53,436 nucleotides of DNA. Origin: Caldisericia bacterium. GTDB taxonomy: Bacteria > Caldisericota > Caldisericia > JAAYUI01. Below, piece after piece: positions 34,697-43,196 of the stretch. The notes under the pieces are model-generated. The model did not search any database and was not told the origin of the DNA. It saw only the letters and a list, made by a program, of their open reading frames with translations. Within the stretch, counting starts at the first letter, position 1. Every line of letters starts with the position of its first letter. The translations under genes and the position numbers were made by a program. Location: NCBI GenBank assembly GCA_017992475.1, contig JAGOOO010000008.1, forward strand, positions 1-53,436, given 5' to 3'.

Positions 34697-35779
34697 TTAT
34701 TGCTTTGCTGAATCCTCATACTCCTGGAGCATCGAATCCATCACCTCTTTGACTGAAGTGACCTTGTCTGCCCTGTAAGCATTTGAACCAGCAAAAGCAA
34801 ATCCATGCTCCATTTGCCCTTTTTTGGCATTCATCAGGGCAAGACCTATACAATAAGGGCTGCGCTGATAATCGCATGTCACTATGCAATGGTAAGGGCA
34901 TTTATATGGCATGCACTGTCCTTTGCCAACTTTTTCTATAAACGAGTTACTAATGGCCCTTCCCGGCATCCCAACCGGGCTTTTGATTATAACTATATCT
35001 TCTTTTTTTGAGGCGAGGTATGTTTCCTTGAAACTGTCCGAGGCATCACACTCTTCTGTTGTTACAAGCCTTGTCGCAATCTGTATCCCAGAGGCACCAA
35101 GATCCATTATTTTCCTCATATCAGCACCGGTATAGACCCCTCCGCCAGCAATAACGGGGATTTCCTTGCCATTGGCATCACCAATCCTGTTAACTTCAGC
35201 GACAATCTGGGGCAAAACATTTTCCAGCGCATAATTAGGATCGTCAATCTGTTCTGCCGTATAACCAAGGTGTCCACCTGCCTTTGGTCCCTCTACAACA
35301 ACAGCGTCAGGTAGATAGTCATATTTTTCCAACCAGCGCTTTGAGATGAGGTTTGCTGCCCTTGCTGATGAAACGATTGGCACCAGCTTCGTCTTCAGTG
35401 ATCCCATAAGATACGACGGGAGGTTTAATGGGAGCCCAGCACCAGAAAAGATTATGTCAATCCCCTCTTGAATGGCGGTCTTCACTACATCAGCAAAATT
35501 CGAGAGAGCAACCATGACATTGATGCCCAGCACGCCATTTGTCATCTCTCTGGCCCGCCTGATCTCGCGCCTTAGCGCTCTCATGTTGGCCTCGAGAAAA
35601 TTTGTGTTGAAATCTGGCTCAAACATACCTATTCCAGCAGTAGCAATAACACCTACTCCACCCTGGTTTGCAACAGCACTTGCAAGACCGGAAAGGGAGA
35701 TACCTACACCCATTCCACCCTGGATTATGGGCACCTTGATGTTCAGATTGCCTATTGAAAACTTCTTTGGAATACTCAT
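34697..35779 (-). CDS. Nitronate monooxygenase / 2-nitropropane dioxygenase family protein
   Basis: This 360-residue FMN-dependent TIM-barrel enzyme of the NMO/FabK superfamily has the N-terminal PIIQGGMGVGISL flavin loop, SGAGLPLNLP, the signature EGPKAGGHLGY with the catalytic-region His, and the phosphate-binding IAGGGVYTGADM. A C-terminal cysteine cluster (QCMPYKCPYHC... CDYQRSPYC, residues about 291-310) is typical of an anaerobe-associated subgroup and could bind an iron-sulfur cluster. It may oxidise nitronates, act as an enoyl-ACP reductase or have another flavin role; sequence does not decide. AGGAG precedes the ATG. Single gene, divergent from the AlkD-like gene. Confidence 0.85.
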   Translation of the reverse strand: MSIPKKFSIGNLNIKVPIIQGGMGVGISLSGLASAVANQGGVGVIATAGIGMFEPDFNTNFLEANMRALRREIRRAREMTNGVLGINVMVALSNFADVVKTAIQEGIDIIFSGAGLPLNLPSYLMGSLKTKLVPIVSSARAANLISKRWLEKYDYLPDAVVVEGPKAGGHLGYTAEQIDDPNYALENVLPQIVAEVNRIGDANGKEIPVIAGGGVYTGADMRKIMDLGASGIQIATRLVTTEECDASDSFKETYLASKKEDIVIIKSPVGMPGRAISNSFIEKVGKGQCMPYKCPYHCIVTCDYQRSPYCIGLALMNAKKGQMEHGFAFAGSNAYRADKVTSVKEVMDSMLQEYEDSAKQ

Positions 35780-35921
35780 TTTCTGCGCTCCTTTTTTATT
35801 TATTGTCCTTTGTCAAATGAGCACAGTCCTTACCGTTATCAATCAACAAAAAACGTTTCTACTCTTCATTATCATAGTGTGAACCAATTTAACAAGGATT
35901 ATTCCGGGTGGATCAGTTAAT

Positions 35922-35953
35922 AGTAGCGACTACTTATAGATAGTTTTAACTAT
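35922..35953. repeat. Two adjacent inverted repeats in a divergent intergenic region
   Basis: AGTAG-CGA-CTACT (35922-35934) and ATAGTT-TT-AACTAT (35940-35953) are separated by five bases. Both are too short and AT-rich to be terminators, and they lack T-runs. They could be operator half-sites for the divergent promoters, but neither repeats elsewhere that I noticed. Confidence 0.35.
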
Positions 35954-35991
35954 ACAAAAAATCAGGATCATTGGGAATCATTCAAATAAGT

Positions 35992-36020
35992 TTGGATATT
36001 TTTGAAATGGTTTGTAGAAT
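35992..36020 (+). promoter_or_regulatory. Putative promoter of the AlkD-like gene
   Basis: TTGGAT (35992-35997), a 17-nt spacer, then TAGAAT (36015-36020, five of six). It lies 44 nt before the ATG at 36064, leaving room for the GGAG ribosome site. The -35 is weak. Confidence 0.4.
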
Positions 36021-36063
36021 TTATAAAAAACAAAAGACTTCTCAGGCTCAAAAGGAGACACAA

Positions 36064-36756
36064 ATGGCCATAAAGAATTCCATCTCGGTTGAAAATGCCC
36101 TGGAAATCCTTTCAAAAGAGGGCAAACAGGAAAACAAAGAGGGGATGGCCAAATTTGGAATAAATACCGAAAAAGCGTTTGGCGTCTCTGTTGTGAAAAT
36201 CAGAGAAGTTGCAAAAATGGTCGGCAAGAGCCACGAAAAAGCCCAAAAACTCTGGGAAACTGGCTTCCATGAGGCTAGAATCATGGCATGCCTTATCGAT
36301 AATCCAAAAATGGTAATAAGGGAACAAGCCGAGAGTTGGGCACTTGAGTTCAATTCATGGGACCTTTGTGACCAGTGCTGCATGAATCTTTTTGACAAAC
36401 TGCCTTTCTCATACGAGCTTGCAGCAGAATGGGCGGAAAGGGAGGAAGAGTATGTAAAAAGAGCTGGTTTCGCAATCATGGCATCCCTGGCACTGCACGA
36501 CAAAAAAGCACCCGATAAAAAATTCCTCCCATTTCTGAATTCAATCGAGAGACAGTCGACAGATCCAAGAAATTTCGTAAAAAAGGCCATAAACTGGGCT
36601 CTCAGGCAAATCGGCAAAAGAAGGCCCGGCATGATGGACAAAGTTGAAACTCTGGCTGGAAAACTTGCAGAAAGCGACGACAAGAATGCCAGATGGGTTG
36701 GCAAGGACGCCCTCAGGGAGTTTGAGAAGAAAAATCTGTCGGCAAAAGAAGGTTAA
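36064..36756 (+). CDS. AlkD-like DNA alkylation repair protein (HEAT-repeat glycosylase family)
   Basis: This 230-residue all-helical protein fits the AlkD/DNA alkylation repair family (HEAT-like repeats). It has the N-terminal MAKFGINTEKAFGVSV, HEARIMACLIDNP in the second repeat, WDLCDQCC, and the conserved late motif VKKAINWALRQIGKR. AlkD enzymes excise positively charged N3- and N7-alkylpurines without base flipping. The start is ATG at 36064 with AAAGGAG; the frame extends 31 codons upstream without a better site. Possibly co-transcribed with the DUF486 gene 92 nt downstream. Confidence 0.88.
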   Translation: MAIKNSISVENALEILSKEGKQENKEGMAKFGINTEKAFGVSVVKIREVAKMVGKSHEKAQKLWETGFHEARIMACLIDNPKMVIREQAESWALEFNSWDLCDQCCMNLFDKLPFSYELAAEWAEREEEYVKRAGFAIMASLALHDKKAPDKKFLPFLNSIERQSTDPRNFVKKAINWALRQIGKRRPGMMDKVETLAGKLAESDDKNARWVGKDALREFEKKNLSAKEG

Positions 36757-36848
36757 TCAGTCACCAACACAAACATTTTTCTATTTTGGTGCCTTGAAAA
36801 ATAATCGCGTGCGACAATCATTTTTTAGGGAAAACCAAAGGAGAAAAA

Positions 36849-37178
36849 ATGCAAACCATAATTCTGCTCGTCATTTCAAACATATTCATGACTTTCGCAT
36901 GGTACGGACACCTCAAATTCAAGGAAGCCCCGCTCTGGCAGGTTATTCTTATCAGTTGGGGAATAGCATTTTTTGAATACTGTTTCCAGGTACCAGCCAA
37001 CAGGATAGGACATGGAACATTTACGGCCGCGCAACTCAAAACAATCCAGGAAGTGATCACATTCACCGTGTTTTGCATCTTCTCGGTCACTTATCTGAAA
37101 GAACAACTGAAATGGAATTACATCGTTGGGTTTGTATTCATGATTGCTGCAGTATTCTTTGTTTGCAAGAAATGGTAA
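36849..37178 (+). CDS. DMT-superfamily small membrane protein (DUF486)
   Basis: This 109-residue four-helix membrane protein matches the DUF486 family closely in length and motifs: IFMTFAWYGHLK after helix 1, WGIAFFEYCFQVPANRIG, QLKTIQEVITFTVF and a C-terminal helix ending with basic residues. The family is placed among small drug/metabolite transporters, but no substrate is established. A strong AAAGGAG ribosome site precedes the ATG. Confidence 0.9.
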   Translation: MQTIILLVISNIFMTFAWYGHLKFKEAPLWQVILISWGIAFFEYCFQVPANRIGHGTFTAAQLKTIQEVITFTVFCIFSVTYLKEQLKWNYIVGFVFMIAAVFFVCKKW

Positions 37179-37185
37179 CGGGGAA

Positions 37186-37214
37186 TTGACAAAACAGGCC
37201 AAAGATGGTTTGAT
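37186..37214 (+). promoter_or_regulatory. Promoter of a leaderless transcript (PQQ-propeller/stalk gene)
   Basis: A perfect TTGACA (37186-37191), a 17-nt spacer, then TTTGAT (37209-37214, four of six). Six bases separate the -10 from the ATG at 37221, so the transcript should begin at the start codon. No ribosome site is present. Confidence 0.6.
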
Positions 37215-37220
37215 TTGTGC

Positions 37221-39410
37221 ATGAGATTGTTTTTGGCTTTATCAGTATTTCTTACTCTTTTTCCAGCAAACATCTCTCATGGACAAACTGTTTCCGATTT
37301 TACACCTCCAGTCTGGCTCAAAACCATGCCAATCCAGCTGGAAGGGAGTGTGGTCTCGTCCCCGGTCATAGCTGATGGGAAAATTGTAATCGGAACAACA
37401 GCTGGAAAACTCTACTGCATTGGACTTTCGCCATTCGAGATTGTCTGGACAAGAGACAACGAAGGCTCTTTTCGTTCTTCCTGCCTCATTGCAAACAACA
37501 AGATCTATACCGGCGACTCGCTTGGAAGGGTTTATTGCAGAAACCTGGATGATGGGGAAATTATCTGGGGCCCCCAGGAGTTTGGGGAGTGGACATACTC
37601 CACGCCAATTCTAAATGATGGGAAAATAATTTTTGGGGCAAATGACAGAAAAATCCACGCTCTGGACGCCAAGACAGGCGAAAAAATATGGGAAACAGAA
37701 GAGTTGAGAGGACAAATCCAGGCAGGGGTCGCACTTTGCAATGAAGGCTACATCATTGGGTGCCTTGGCCAGCCTGACAGCGAATCTGATTACGACCCGG
37801 GAAATCTCTATTGCATAACCGCTGATGGGAAAATATTGTGGGGGCCAAAGGTCACCAAGGGACCTGTGCAGGGCACACCCTCTGTTTTTGGCGAACATGC
37901 TTTCGCTGCATCATACGGCTACTCGTGGGAAAACGACAGGAGACCTAAGGGAAGGGTGACCTGTTTCAGGACATCTGACGGGGCGTCAATATGGCAAAAG
38001 GACCTTGAAAAGGAGATATGGGGAAGTCCGGCAACAAATGGCGACTGCGTCATAACAGGCTCAAGAGACCACTTTATATGGTGTCTTGATGCAAATAGTG
38101 GTGAGGAAAGATGGCACTTCCAGACCGGTGGGATGGTCGATGCCACAGCAGTCATCGAAAACGGCACCTGCTGGATCGGTGGGATGGATGGCAACCTGTA
38201 CGCCCTGGATTTACAATCCGGTAAAAAACTACAGGAAATAAACGTTGCATCAATGGGCCTTGGACCACAAAACTCGGTCGCCATCTCTGAAGGACACCTC
38301 GTTTGCGCAAGCCTGTCAGGCACCCTGTACAGGTTTGACCTAGCCCCTTCATGCCTTGTCAGACCAACAAAATCCAGCTACAAGTCGTATGATGGGTCAT
38401 ATCATTTTGAAATAAGGGTCGAGAACGCAAGAAAAGATGGCTCTCCCAACCTCGAAGCAACACTTACACCAATAAATTGCTTTTTTAAGGAAGACCCGCA
38501 AAAAGTTCTTGTGCCACCAGGGAAATACGAAACCATAACATTTGAGGGCAAGATTGACCCGGAACCAGGCGTTTACAGTTGTGAAATTGAAGTGTCTTCC
38601 AACAGCCCAACAATCATACTGCAGGATGAGAATGGCAATACCACAAACAAACTTGTGCTTGAGCTCAACATAAAAACACACAACCCAAGGCTTGGTAAAC
38701 TTCCTGAGAGAATTGATTTTGGGGCATTCTGGGATGACGAAACACCAAAACAGAAAATGATTTTGATTCAAAACGAAGGCGATGGGGCTATCCAGGCCAG
38801 CGTTTCACCGGAAAAAGGCCTTTTGCCAGACAAAAGTACTTTCACAATAACAAATGACACGCCAGTGGCCCTTGGCGTCGCGCTTGATGTCAATTCTTTG
38901 CCCTATGGCACTTTTGAGAGGACACTCGATGTCAAAACAAACGCTGGCAATTCAAAAATCGTCTTTGCTGGCGAGAAGTTGAGGTCAAAAAATGTTGTTG
39001 AGGTCTGGATAGGCAAGAAAACGGTCAGGATAAATGGGCAAGAAAAGACACTCACTCAGGCACCATACATAAAGAATAGCCTGACCATGGTTCCGCTCAG
39101 GCTTGTTTCAGAAGGACTGGGGCTTGAGGTAAGCTGGGTGCCGGAAGTCAAAACAATCATCATCAACCTGTTTTCGGGCTGGTATCTCAGACTGATAATT
39201 GGCTACAAGAAAGCACTAATAGAGCGCCCTGATGGCGGAATCGACGAACTGCAGGTGCAGGCTCCACCAGAAATAATCTCTGGGACAACATTTGTGCCAT
39301 TGAGACTGGTTGGCGATGCCCTATCAAGAGGCGGAGCGAAAATAGATATTGCGTGGAACAGCCAGATCAGAAAAGCCACCATCACAAGAAGCTTGAAAAC
39401 AGGAAAATAG
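37221..39410 (+). CDS. Exported PQQ-like beta-propeller protein with C-terminal stalk domain
   Basis: This 729-residue protein has a signal peptide (MRLFLALSVFLTLF..., cleavage near residue 22). Residues about 30-380 form a PQQ-like propeller with repeated GKIYxGDxxGRxYCxxxxxGExxW units (for example KIVIGTTAGKLYCI, GNLYALDLQSGKK). A beta-sandwich with an ASPM/DUF1573-like pattern (RIDFGAFWDDETPKQKMILIQNEG) follows. The last 130 residues are a copper-amine-oxidase-N-like stalk pair (NSLTMVPLRLVSEGLGLE; GTTFVPLRLVGDALS). The ATG at 37221 lies seven bases after a promoter -10 and lacks a ribosome site, so leaderless initiation is predicted. Probably a surface scaffold or sensor. Confidence 0.85.
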   Translation: MRLFLALSVFLTLFPANISHGQTVSDFTPPVWLKTMPIQLEGSVVSSPVIADGKIVIGTTAGKLYCIGLSPFEIVWTRDNEGSFRSSCLIANNKIYTGDSLGRVYCRNLDDGEIIWGPQEFGEWTYSTPILNDGKIIFGANDRKIHALDAKTGEKIWETEELRGQIQAGVALCNEGYIIGCLGQPDSESDYDPGNLYCITADGKILWGPKVTKGPVQGTPSVFGEHAFAASYGYSWENDRRPKGRVTCFRTSDGASIWQKDLEKEIWGSPATNGDCVITGSRDHFIWCLDANSGEERWHFQTGGMVDATAVIENGTCWIGGMDGNLYALDLQSGKKLQEINVASMGLGPQNSVAISEGHLVCASLSGTLYRFDLAPSCLVRPTKSSYKSYDGSYHFEIRVENARKDGSPNLEATLTPINCFFKEDPQKVLVPPGKYETITFEGKIDPEPGVYSCEIEVSSNSPTIILQDENGNTTNKLVLELNIKTHNPRLGKLPERIDFGAFWDDETPKQKMILIQNEGDGAIQASVSPEKGLLPDKSTFTITNDTPVALGVALDVNSLPYGTFERTLDVKTNAGNSKIVFAGEKLRSKNVVEVWIGKKTVRINGQEKTLTQAPYIKNSLTMVPLRLVSEGLGLEVSWVPEVKTIIINLFSGWYLRLIIGYKKALIERPDGGIDELQVQAPPEIISGTTFVPLRLVGDALSRGGAKIDIAWNSQIRKATITRSLKTGK

Positions 39411-39470
39411 GAAGGTGTTTGACCGGAAGCCACCATAAAAATTACAATGGCAAAAACCAAGGAGGAAAAA

Positions 39471-39674
39471 ATGGGCAAGATAGCAGGAATGAGGATTATC
39501 GCAATAATACTTTTTGTGATGCTGGCAACGCAAGTTACAACTGGCCTAGCTGGAATTGCATTTGACCTTCATTATTGGCTCGGGATCGCAATAGGTGTTG
39601 CGGTCATTACACATCTTGCAGTTAATTGGGGCTGGATAAAAACAAACATTTTTGGAATAAAACCAAAAGCATAG
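39471..39674 (+). CDS. Small two-helix membrane protein, DUF4405-like
   Basis: This 67-residue protein has two membrane helices (IIAIILFVMLATQVTTGLAG and WLGIAIGVAVITHLAVNW). Histidines in HYWLGI and THLAVNWGWIK are positioned as in the DUF4405/cytochrome-b-like small proteins, where they may bind haem. GGAGG lies at good spacing before ATG 39471. A start at 39447 would place the ribosome site inside the gene. Family assignment is tentative. Confidence 0.65.
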   Translation: MGKIAGMRIIAIILFVMLATQVTTGLAGIAFDLHYWLGIAIGVAVITHLAVNWGWIKTNIFGIKPKA

Positions 39675-39678
39675 TTTC

Positions 39679-40224
39679 ATGGAATTTTTCCTCCCAAATC
39701 TCGAAACTGACAGGCTTGTCCTCAGGATGCTGTCTGTCAATGACGCTTTTGACATGTATGAGTATGCCAGGGACCCTGAAATCTGCAAATACGTTACTTG
39801 GAACGCCCACGAATCGGTAGAAGATTCCATGTCATACCTGAGTCTTGTCGAGGAAAGGTATAAGGGGGGAGAATACTTTGATTGGGGTATTGTACTCAAG
39901 AAAATTGACAAGCTGATTGGAACATGTGGTTTTGTAGACATAAATAAGGCCAGTTCAAGGGGTGAAATTGGCTATGTTCTCTCCAAAACACATTGGGGAA
40001 AAGGGCTAATGTCCGAAGCAGTAAGAAAAGTATGTTCCCATGGTTTTGAATCCATGGAGTTAAACAGGATTGAGGCAAGAGTTTTTCCAGAAAACACTAG
40101 ATCACAGAGTGTCCTGAGAAATATTGGTTTCCAATATGAAGGTACATTGCGTCAACAACAGGTCATTAAAGGCAAATATCAGGATTTGATGATGTTCTCG
40201 TTGCTGAAAAGCGAATTTAGATAG
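39679..40224 (+). CDS. GNAT-family N-acetyltransferase (RimJ/RimL-like)
   Basis: This 181-residue acetyl-CoA transferase of the RimJ/RimL-type Acetyltransf_3 group has LETDRLVLRMLSVNDAFDMY at the N-terminus and the GEIGYVLSKTHWGKGLMSEA acetyl-CoA-binding block (motif A). It also has NRIEARVFPENTRSQSVLRNIGF, the classical C-terminal motif of N-terminal or antibiotic acetyltransferases. It begins four bases after the previous stop and is convergent with selD seven bases away. Substrate unknown. Confidence 0.9.
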   Translation: MEFFLPNLETDRLVLRMLSVNDAFDMYEYARDPEICKYVTWNAHESVEDSMSYLSLVEERYKGGEYFDWGIVLKKIDKLIGTCGFVDINKASSRGEIGYVLSKTHWGKGLMSEAVRKVCSHGFESMELNRIEARVFPENTRSQSVLRNIGFQYEGTLRQQQVIKGKYQDLMMFSLLKSEFR

Positions 40225-40231
40225 CCCTTTT

Positions 40232-41263
40232 TTATTTGGAAAGGATTACTCTCGGTGAACCACTGGCAACACGACCTATCACCTGACCAAAACATCCTGA
40301 ACCCCCAAGGGCACTAAGACAATCTGAAACCTTATCTTCATCAACAAAACCAATCAATCCGCCCGATGTCTGCGCATCATTGGCAATATTGAGGAAATAT
40401 GATTCCACACCCTGTCCAATAACAAGATTATCACCCATCATGTCCATGTTTTGTGCAAGAACAGGGCATGTAAAATACTGGGAGGCTTCAAGGACACCCT
40501 CCATGATTGGTATTTTTGATATTTCAATGTGCATTTCACATCCAGATGATTGCGCCACTTCCAGAAGTGAAACAGCAAGACCATATCCTGTAACATCTGT
40601 CGAGCAATTGATGCCAATTTCTGAAAAAATCTTCGATGCACAGGTATTTGTTTTTACCATCCAGCTCACAGCTTTTTCAAATTCTTGGCTGTATTTGGCC
40701 TTGCCAGCATAAAGAATGCCAGTTCCCAAAGGTTTTGTAAGTATTATTGCCTGGCCTGGTTTTGCCCTGTCCGAAAGCCTGATTTTGTCTTTTGCGACAG
40801 TCCCGAAAACCGAAAGGCCATATTTTACATCATTGTTCTTGGCTGTATGCCCGCCTGCGATGAGAACGTCATTTTCAATGGCCGACAGGGCACAACCCCT
40901 TATTATTTCACCAAGCTTGTCTATTTCGACATCCCTTGGGAACAAGGCAACATTAAGAGCAAGCACTGGTGTTCCACCCATCGAAAGAATGTCGCTTATG
41001 CAATTGGCAAAAGCTATCCTGCCAAATGTTACAGGATCATCGACGATTGGAGAGAGTACATCAACGGTAAACACGCCATAAAGACCGTCTCCAATCTCAT
41101 AAACGGCCGCATCTGCCTTTGACATACCAGCTGTGAGGAGCTTCTCGGATTTGAATTCCGGGAGGGATTCAAGCAATTTTTGTAGGGCCGACGGCCCCCA
41201 TTTGCTTGCTCAGCCAGCACAATCGGTAAATTTTGTGAGCTGAAAAACCTCTTTTTCAGTCAT
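40232..41263 (-). CDS. selD: Selenide, water dikinase (selenophosphate synthetase), selenocysteine-containing
   Basis: SelD makes selenophosphate from selenide and ATP, the selenium donor for Sec-tRNA synthesis. The gene is longer than a simple stop-to-stop reading suggests. ATG at 41263 opens 17 codons (ending TDCAG), then an in-frame TGA (41210-41212), then ASKWGPSALQ and the main frame. This aligns the TGA with catalytic Cys17 of E. coli SelD: Sec18 is followed three residues later by the essential Lys (Lys21; Lys20 in E. coli). ADAAVY and the GGTPVLALN and GGHTAKN blocks confirm SelD. Total 343 residues, normal length. A SECIS-like hairpin follows the TGA. The ATG begins one base after the previous gene's stop. 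Confidence 0.93.
41171..41212 (-). promoter_or_regulatory. SECIS-like element in selD
   Basis: The UGA (41212-41210) is followed by an outer helix AAGCAA/TTGCTT (41207-41202 with 41176-41171) and an apical 5-bp helix GGGCC/GGCCC (41197-41193 with 41189-41185). The apical loop is GUC. The loop GU lies about 18 nt after the UGA, in the range of bacterial SECIS elements recognised by SelB. Confidence 0.8.
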
Positions 41264-41264
41264 A

Positions 41265-43196
41265 TCAAGGGATTATAAGACAAGAAACACCATCTGTCCA
41301 CCCAATTATGAAGCTCCCGTCAACATAAGACACACTTTTGCATTTTGGGGCAACAAGCTGGCCCTTTATCCAAAAACCTTTATCCGTAAAAGCAGAATCT
41401 GCTGTTGGGAAAGAAATAAGTTTTGAGCCTACTGAGATTGTGGTTTCTCCGGTTAGCAAATCCAGAAGTATGAATTCATCGACCCCTTTTGCATAAATCG
41501 TGCCAATATCCTTGGATGGATCAAAACAATTTGAAGATATCAAACCCTCCAGGGATTTTCTCCACAGTTCACCCGAGGATGATTTGGCAACAACCTGGCC
41601 ATCTGGCAAAGCAAAAAAATTTATCTGGCCAAAATTTTCTGTTGTCGTATGCCCAAGGTAGAGACCGTCATTCGAGCTTGCCATTGTAAAACGCTGATCT
41701 TTCTGTCTTTCTTCCAGGAGGTTTCCAGTTTGTGCTTCAATAGGCTGGAGTTTGTTCCAGTCGCCAAAATCCACATACCAGAGATTCTCGCCAGGATCAT
41801 ACAGGGCGCAAATGATTGACCTGTCAAACTCATGCCTCCAGTCAACCTCACCAGTTGTAATATTTAGGCCAATTAATTCTTTACCAGACCAAAAGGCGTA
41901 GACATCAGCATGCGATTTCGGTGCAAAACCAGCGTTCCATCCATAATCCAGTTTTTGGGCATAGCGCGAAGATAAGATGCTTCCACATTTGCCATCAGGC
42001 AGAAACACGCCAACTGCAAAATCCGACATTGGACCTAGCCTTCTGATCTGGCATGCTGTCGGGATCTGCCCAAGATTGATACATTTCATTGATTGGAAAT
42101 CAGCTTCAAAAAGGGAATTTTTGGATGTGAAAAAATATTTGTCTGTCTGGCCATCTTCGGATTGAAGATTCATCAATACAGGTCTTAATGCTTCATAAAT
42201 TGATGGCGACGGGATTTCTTTCCCAGACGGGACTTCATAAGTCTTGATTATAATATCGCTCCCAAATATCCCAGAGAAAGTGATTGTTGTGGAATTCGAT
42301 GAAAGAAGCAATGGTGAATCAAACCTTGGCAACGGTATGACAAGATCTTGTGCTCCTTCCATTTTGACCCTGACAGTTACACCATCAACCCACGCAACAA
42401 AAGAGCCTGTGCTTGTAAAAAAATCGCTTTTTGCTGAAACAATCTGTTTTTTAGAGAACGCGTAGCCAAGGCCACCAGTACCCTGGTCTACAAAAAAATA
42501 TTGTGTGTCCTGATTCAAAACAGGCAATGAAATGCTGGATTCACCAGACCATACTTCAAATATTCCCTGTTTTGGAAAAGAAACTGGTGTTATGCCAACA
42601 AGCTCGCCATTCTCATAGACCCTCATAAGATCAGGCCAAGAGGAAATAAAAAACTTGTCTTTCTCGTCAAGGCCAGTTCTTGGGGCTTTCCCGTAGTAGG
42701 CATCAATGGTCTGATTTGAGTCCATCTCCAACTTGTATGGGCCCCTTTCAATTTTTGCACCATTGAGCACAAACGTAAACTTGTAGTCACCTGTCGGCAT
42801 TTGGATCGAAAACGGAGTTTTGCCAAGCCTCTTTTGCCCATCCATTTCCACAAAAACATCTGCACCTTGGGGAACAGATGAAAATTCGACGGTGGGGTCC
42901 ATGGCAATCTCAATTGTAAGGTCTCTGTCTTTCACAACCTCAAAATACTTTGTTATGATCGGGATATTTCCAGCCACCCCAACGAGGGTTGCCTCAAGCT
43001 TGTGGTTTCCTGCTGGTAATCTCGCAGAAAAAGATGTTCCTTCACCATAATCGGCATCATCAAAAATAAGTTTTACCGGGCTCCCTGAAACAACATTTAC
43101 ACTCCCCTTTGGGCCACCAAAAAGCAAAATAAAAATAACTGCGCCAATTACGAGCACGCCACCCAGAACAAATAGAACAACTTTCCACCATTTCAT
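41265..43196 (-). CDS. Membrane-anchored PEGA-domain protein with beta-propeller-like C-terminus (paralogue B)
   Basis: This 643-residue protein has an N-terminal membrane anchor (residues about 5-27, VVLFVLGGVLVIGAVIFILLF). Two PEGA-like beta modules follow: PVKLIFDDADYGEGTSF, then FSSVPQGADVFVEMDGQKRLGKTPF. From about residue 185 a long beta-rich propeller-like region contains YAFWSGKELIGLNITTGEVDW and YLGHTTTENFGQ. The start is ATG at 43196, overlapping the upstream stop as ATGA; GTG at 43202 is possible. It is similar in architecture to the gene before it. Function unknown; probably extracytoplasmic structural or sensory. It is directly followed by selD. Confidence 0.75.
   Translation of the reverse strand: MKWWKVVLFVLGGVLVIGAVIFILLFGGPKGSVNVVSGSPVKLIFDDADYGEGTSFSARLPAGNHKLEATLVGVAGNIPIITKYFEVVKDRDLTIEIAMDPTVEFSSVPQGADVFVEMDGQKRLGKTPFSIQMPTGDYKFTFVLNGAKIERGPYKLEMDSNQTIDAYYGKAPRTGLDEKDKFFISSWPDLMRVYENGELVGITPVSFPKQGIFEVWSGESSISLPVLNQDTQYFFVDQGTGGLGYAFSKKQIVSAKSDFFTSTGSFVAWVDGVTVRVKMEGAQDLVIPLPRFDSPLLLSSNSTTITFSGIFGSDIIIKTYEVPSGKEIPSPSIYEALRPVLMNLQSEDGQTDKYFFTSKNSLFEADFQSMKCINLGQIPTACQIRRLGPMSDFAVGVFLPDGKCGSILSSRYAQKLDYGWNAGFAPKSHADVYAFWSGKELIGLNITTGEVDWRHEFDRSIICALYDPGENLWYVDFGDWNKLQPIEAQTGNLLEERQKDQRFTMASSNDGLYLGHTTTENFGQINFFALPDGQVVAKSSSGELWRKSLEGLISSNCFDPSKDIGTIYAKGVDEFILLDLLTGETTISVGSKLISFPTADSAFTDKGFWIKGQLVAPKCKSVSYVDGSFIIGWTDGVSCLIIP

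Larger units (their letters stand above)
35780..36063. other. Divergent intergenic region with dyads (NMO-like gene / AlkD-like gene)
   Basis: This is 284 bp without a gene. It contains two neighbouring dyads: AGTAG-CGA-CTACT (35922-35934) and ATAGTT-TT-AACTAT (35940-35953). A plausible plus-strand promoter lies at 35992-36020. I could not identify a convincing promoter for the minus-strand gene. Confidence 0.5.

Noticed and set aside
40232-41176. selD as a truncated gene or pseudogene lacking its N-terminus
   Set aside because: Reading the in-frame TGA as selenocysteine restores the conserved N-terminus, the catalytic position and a start codon in operon context.
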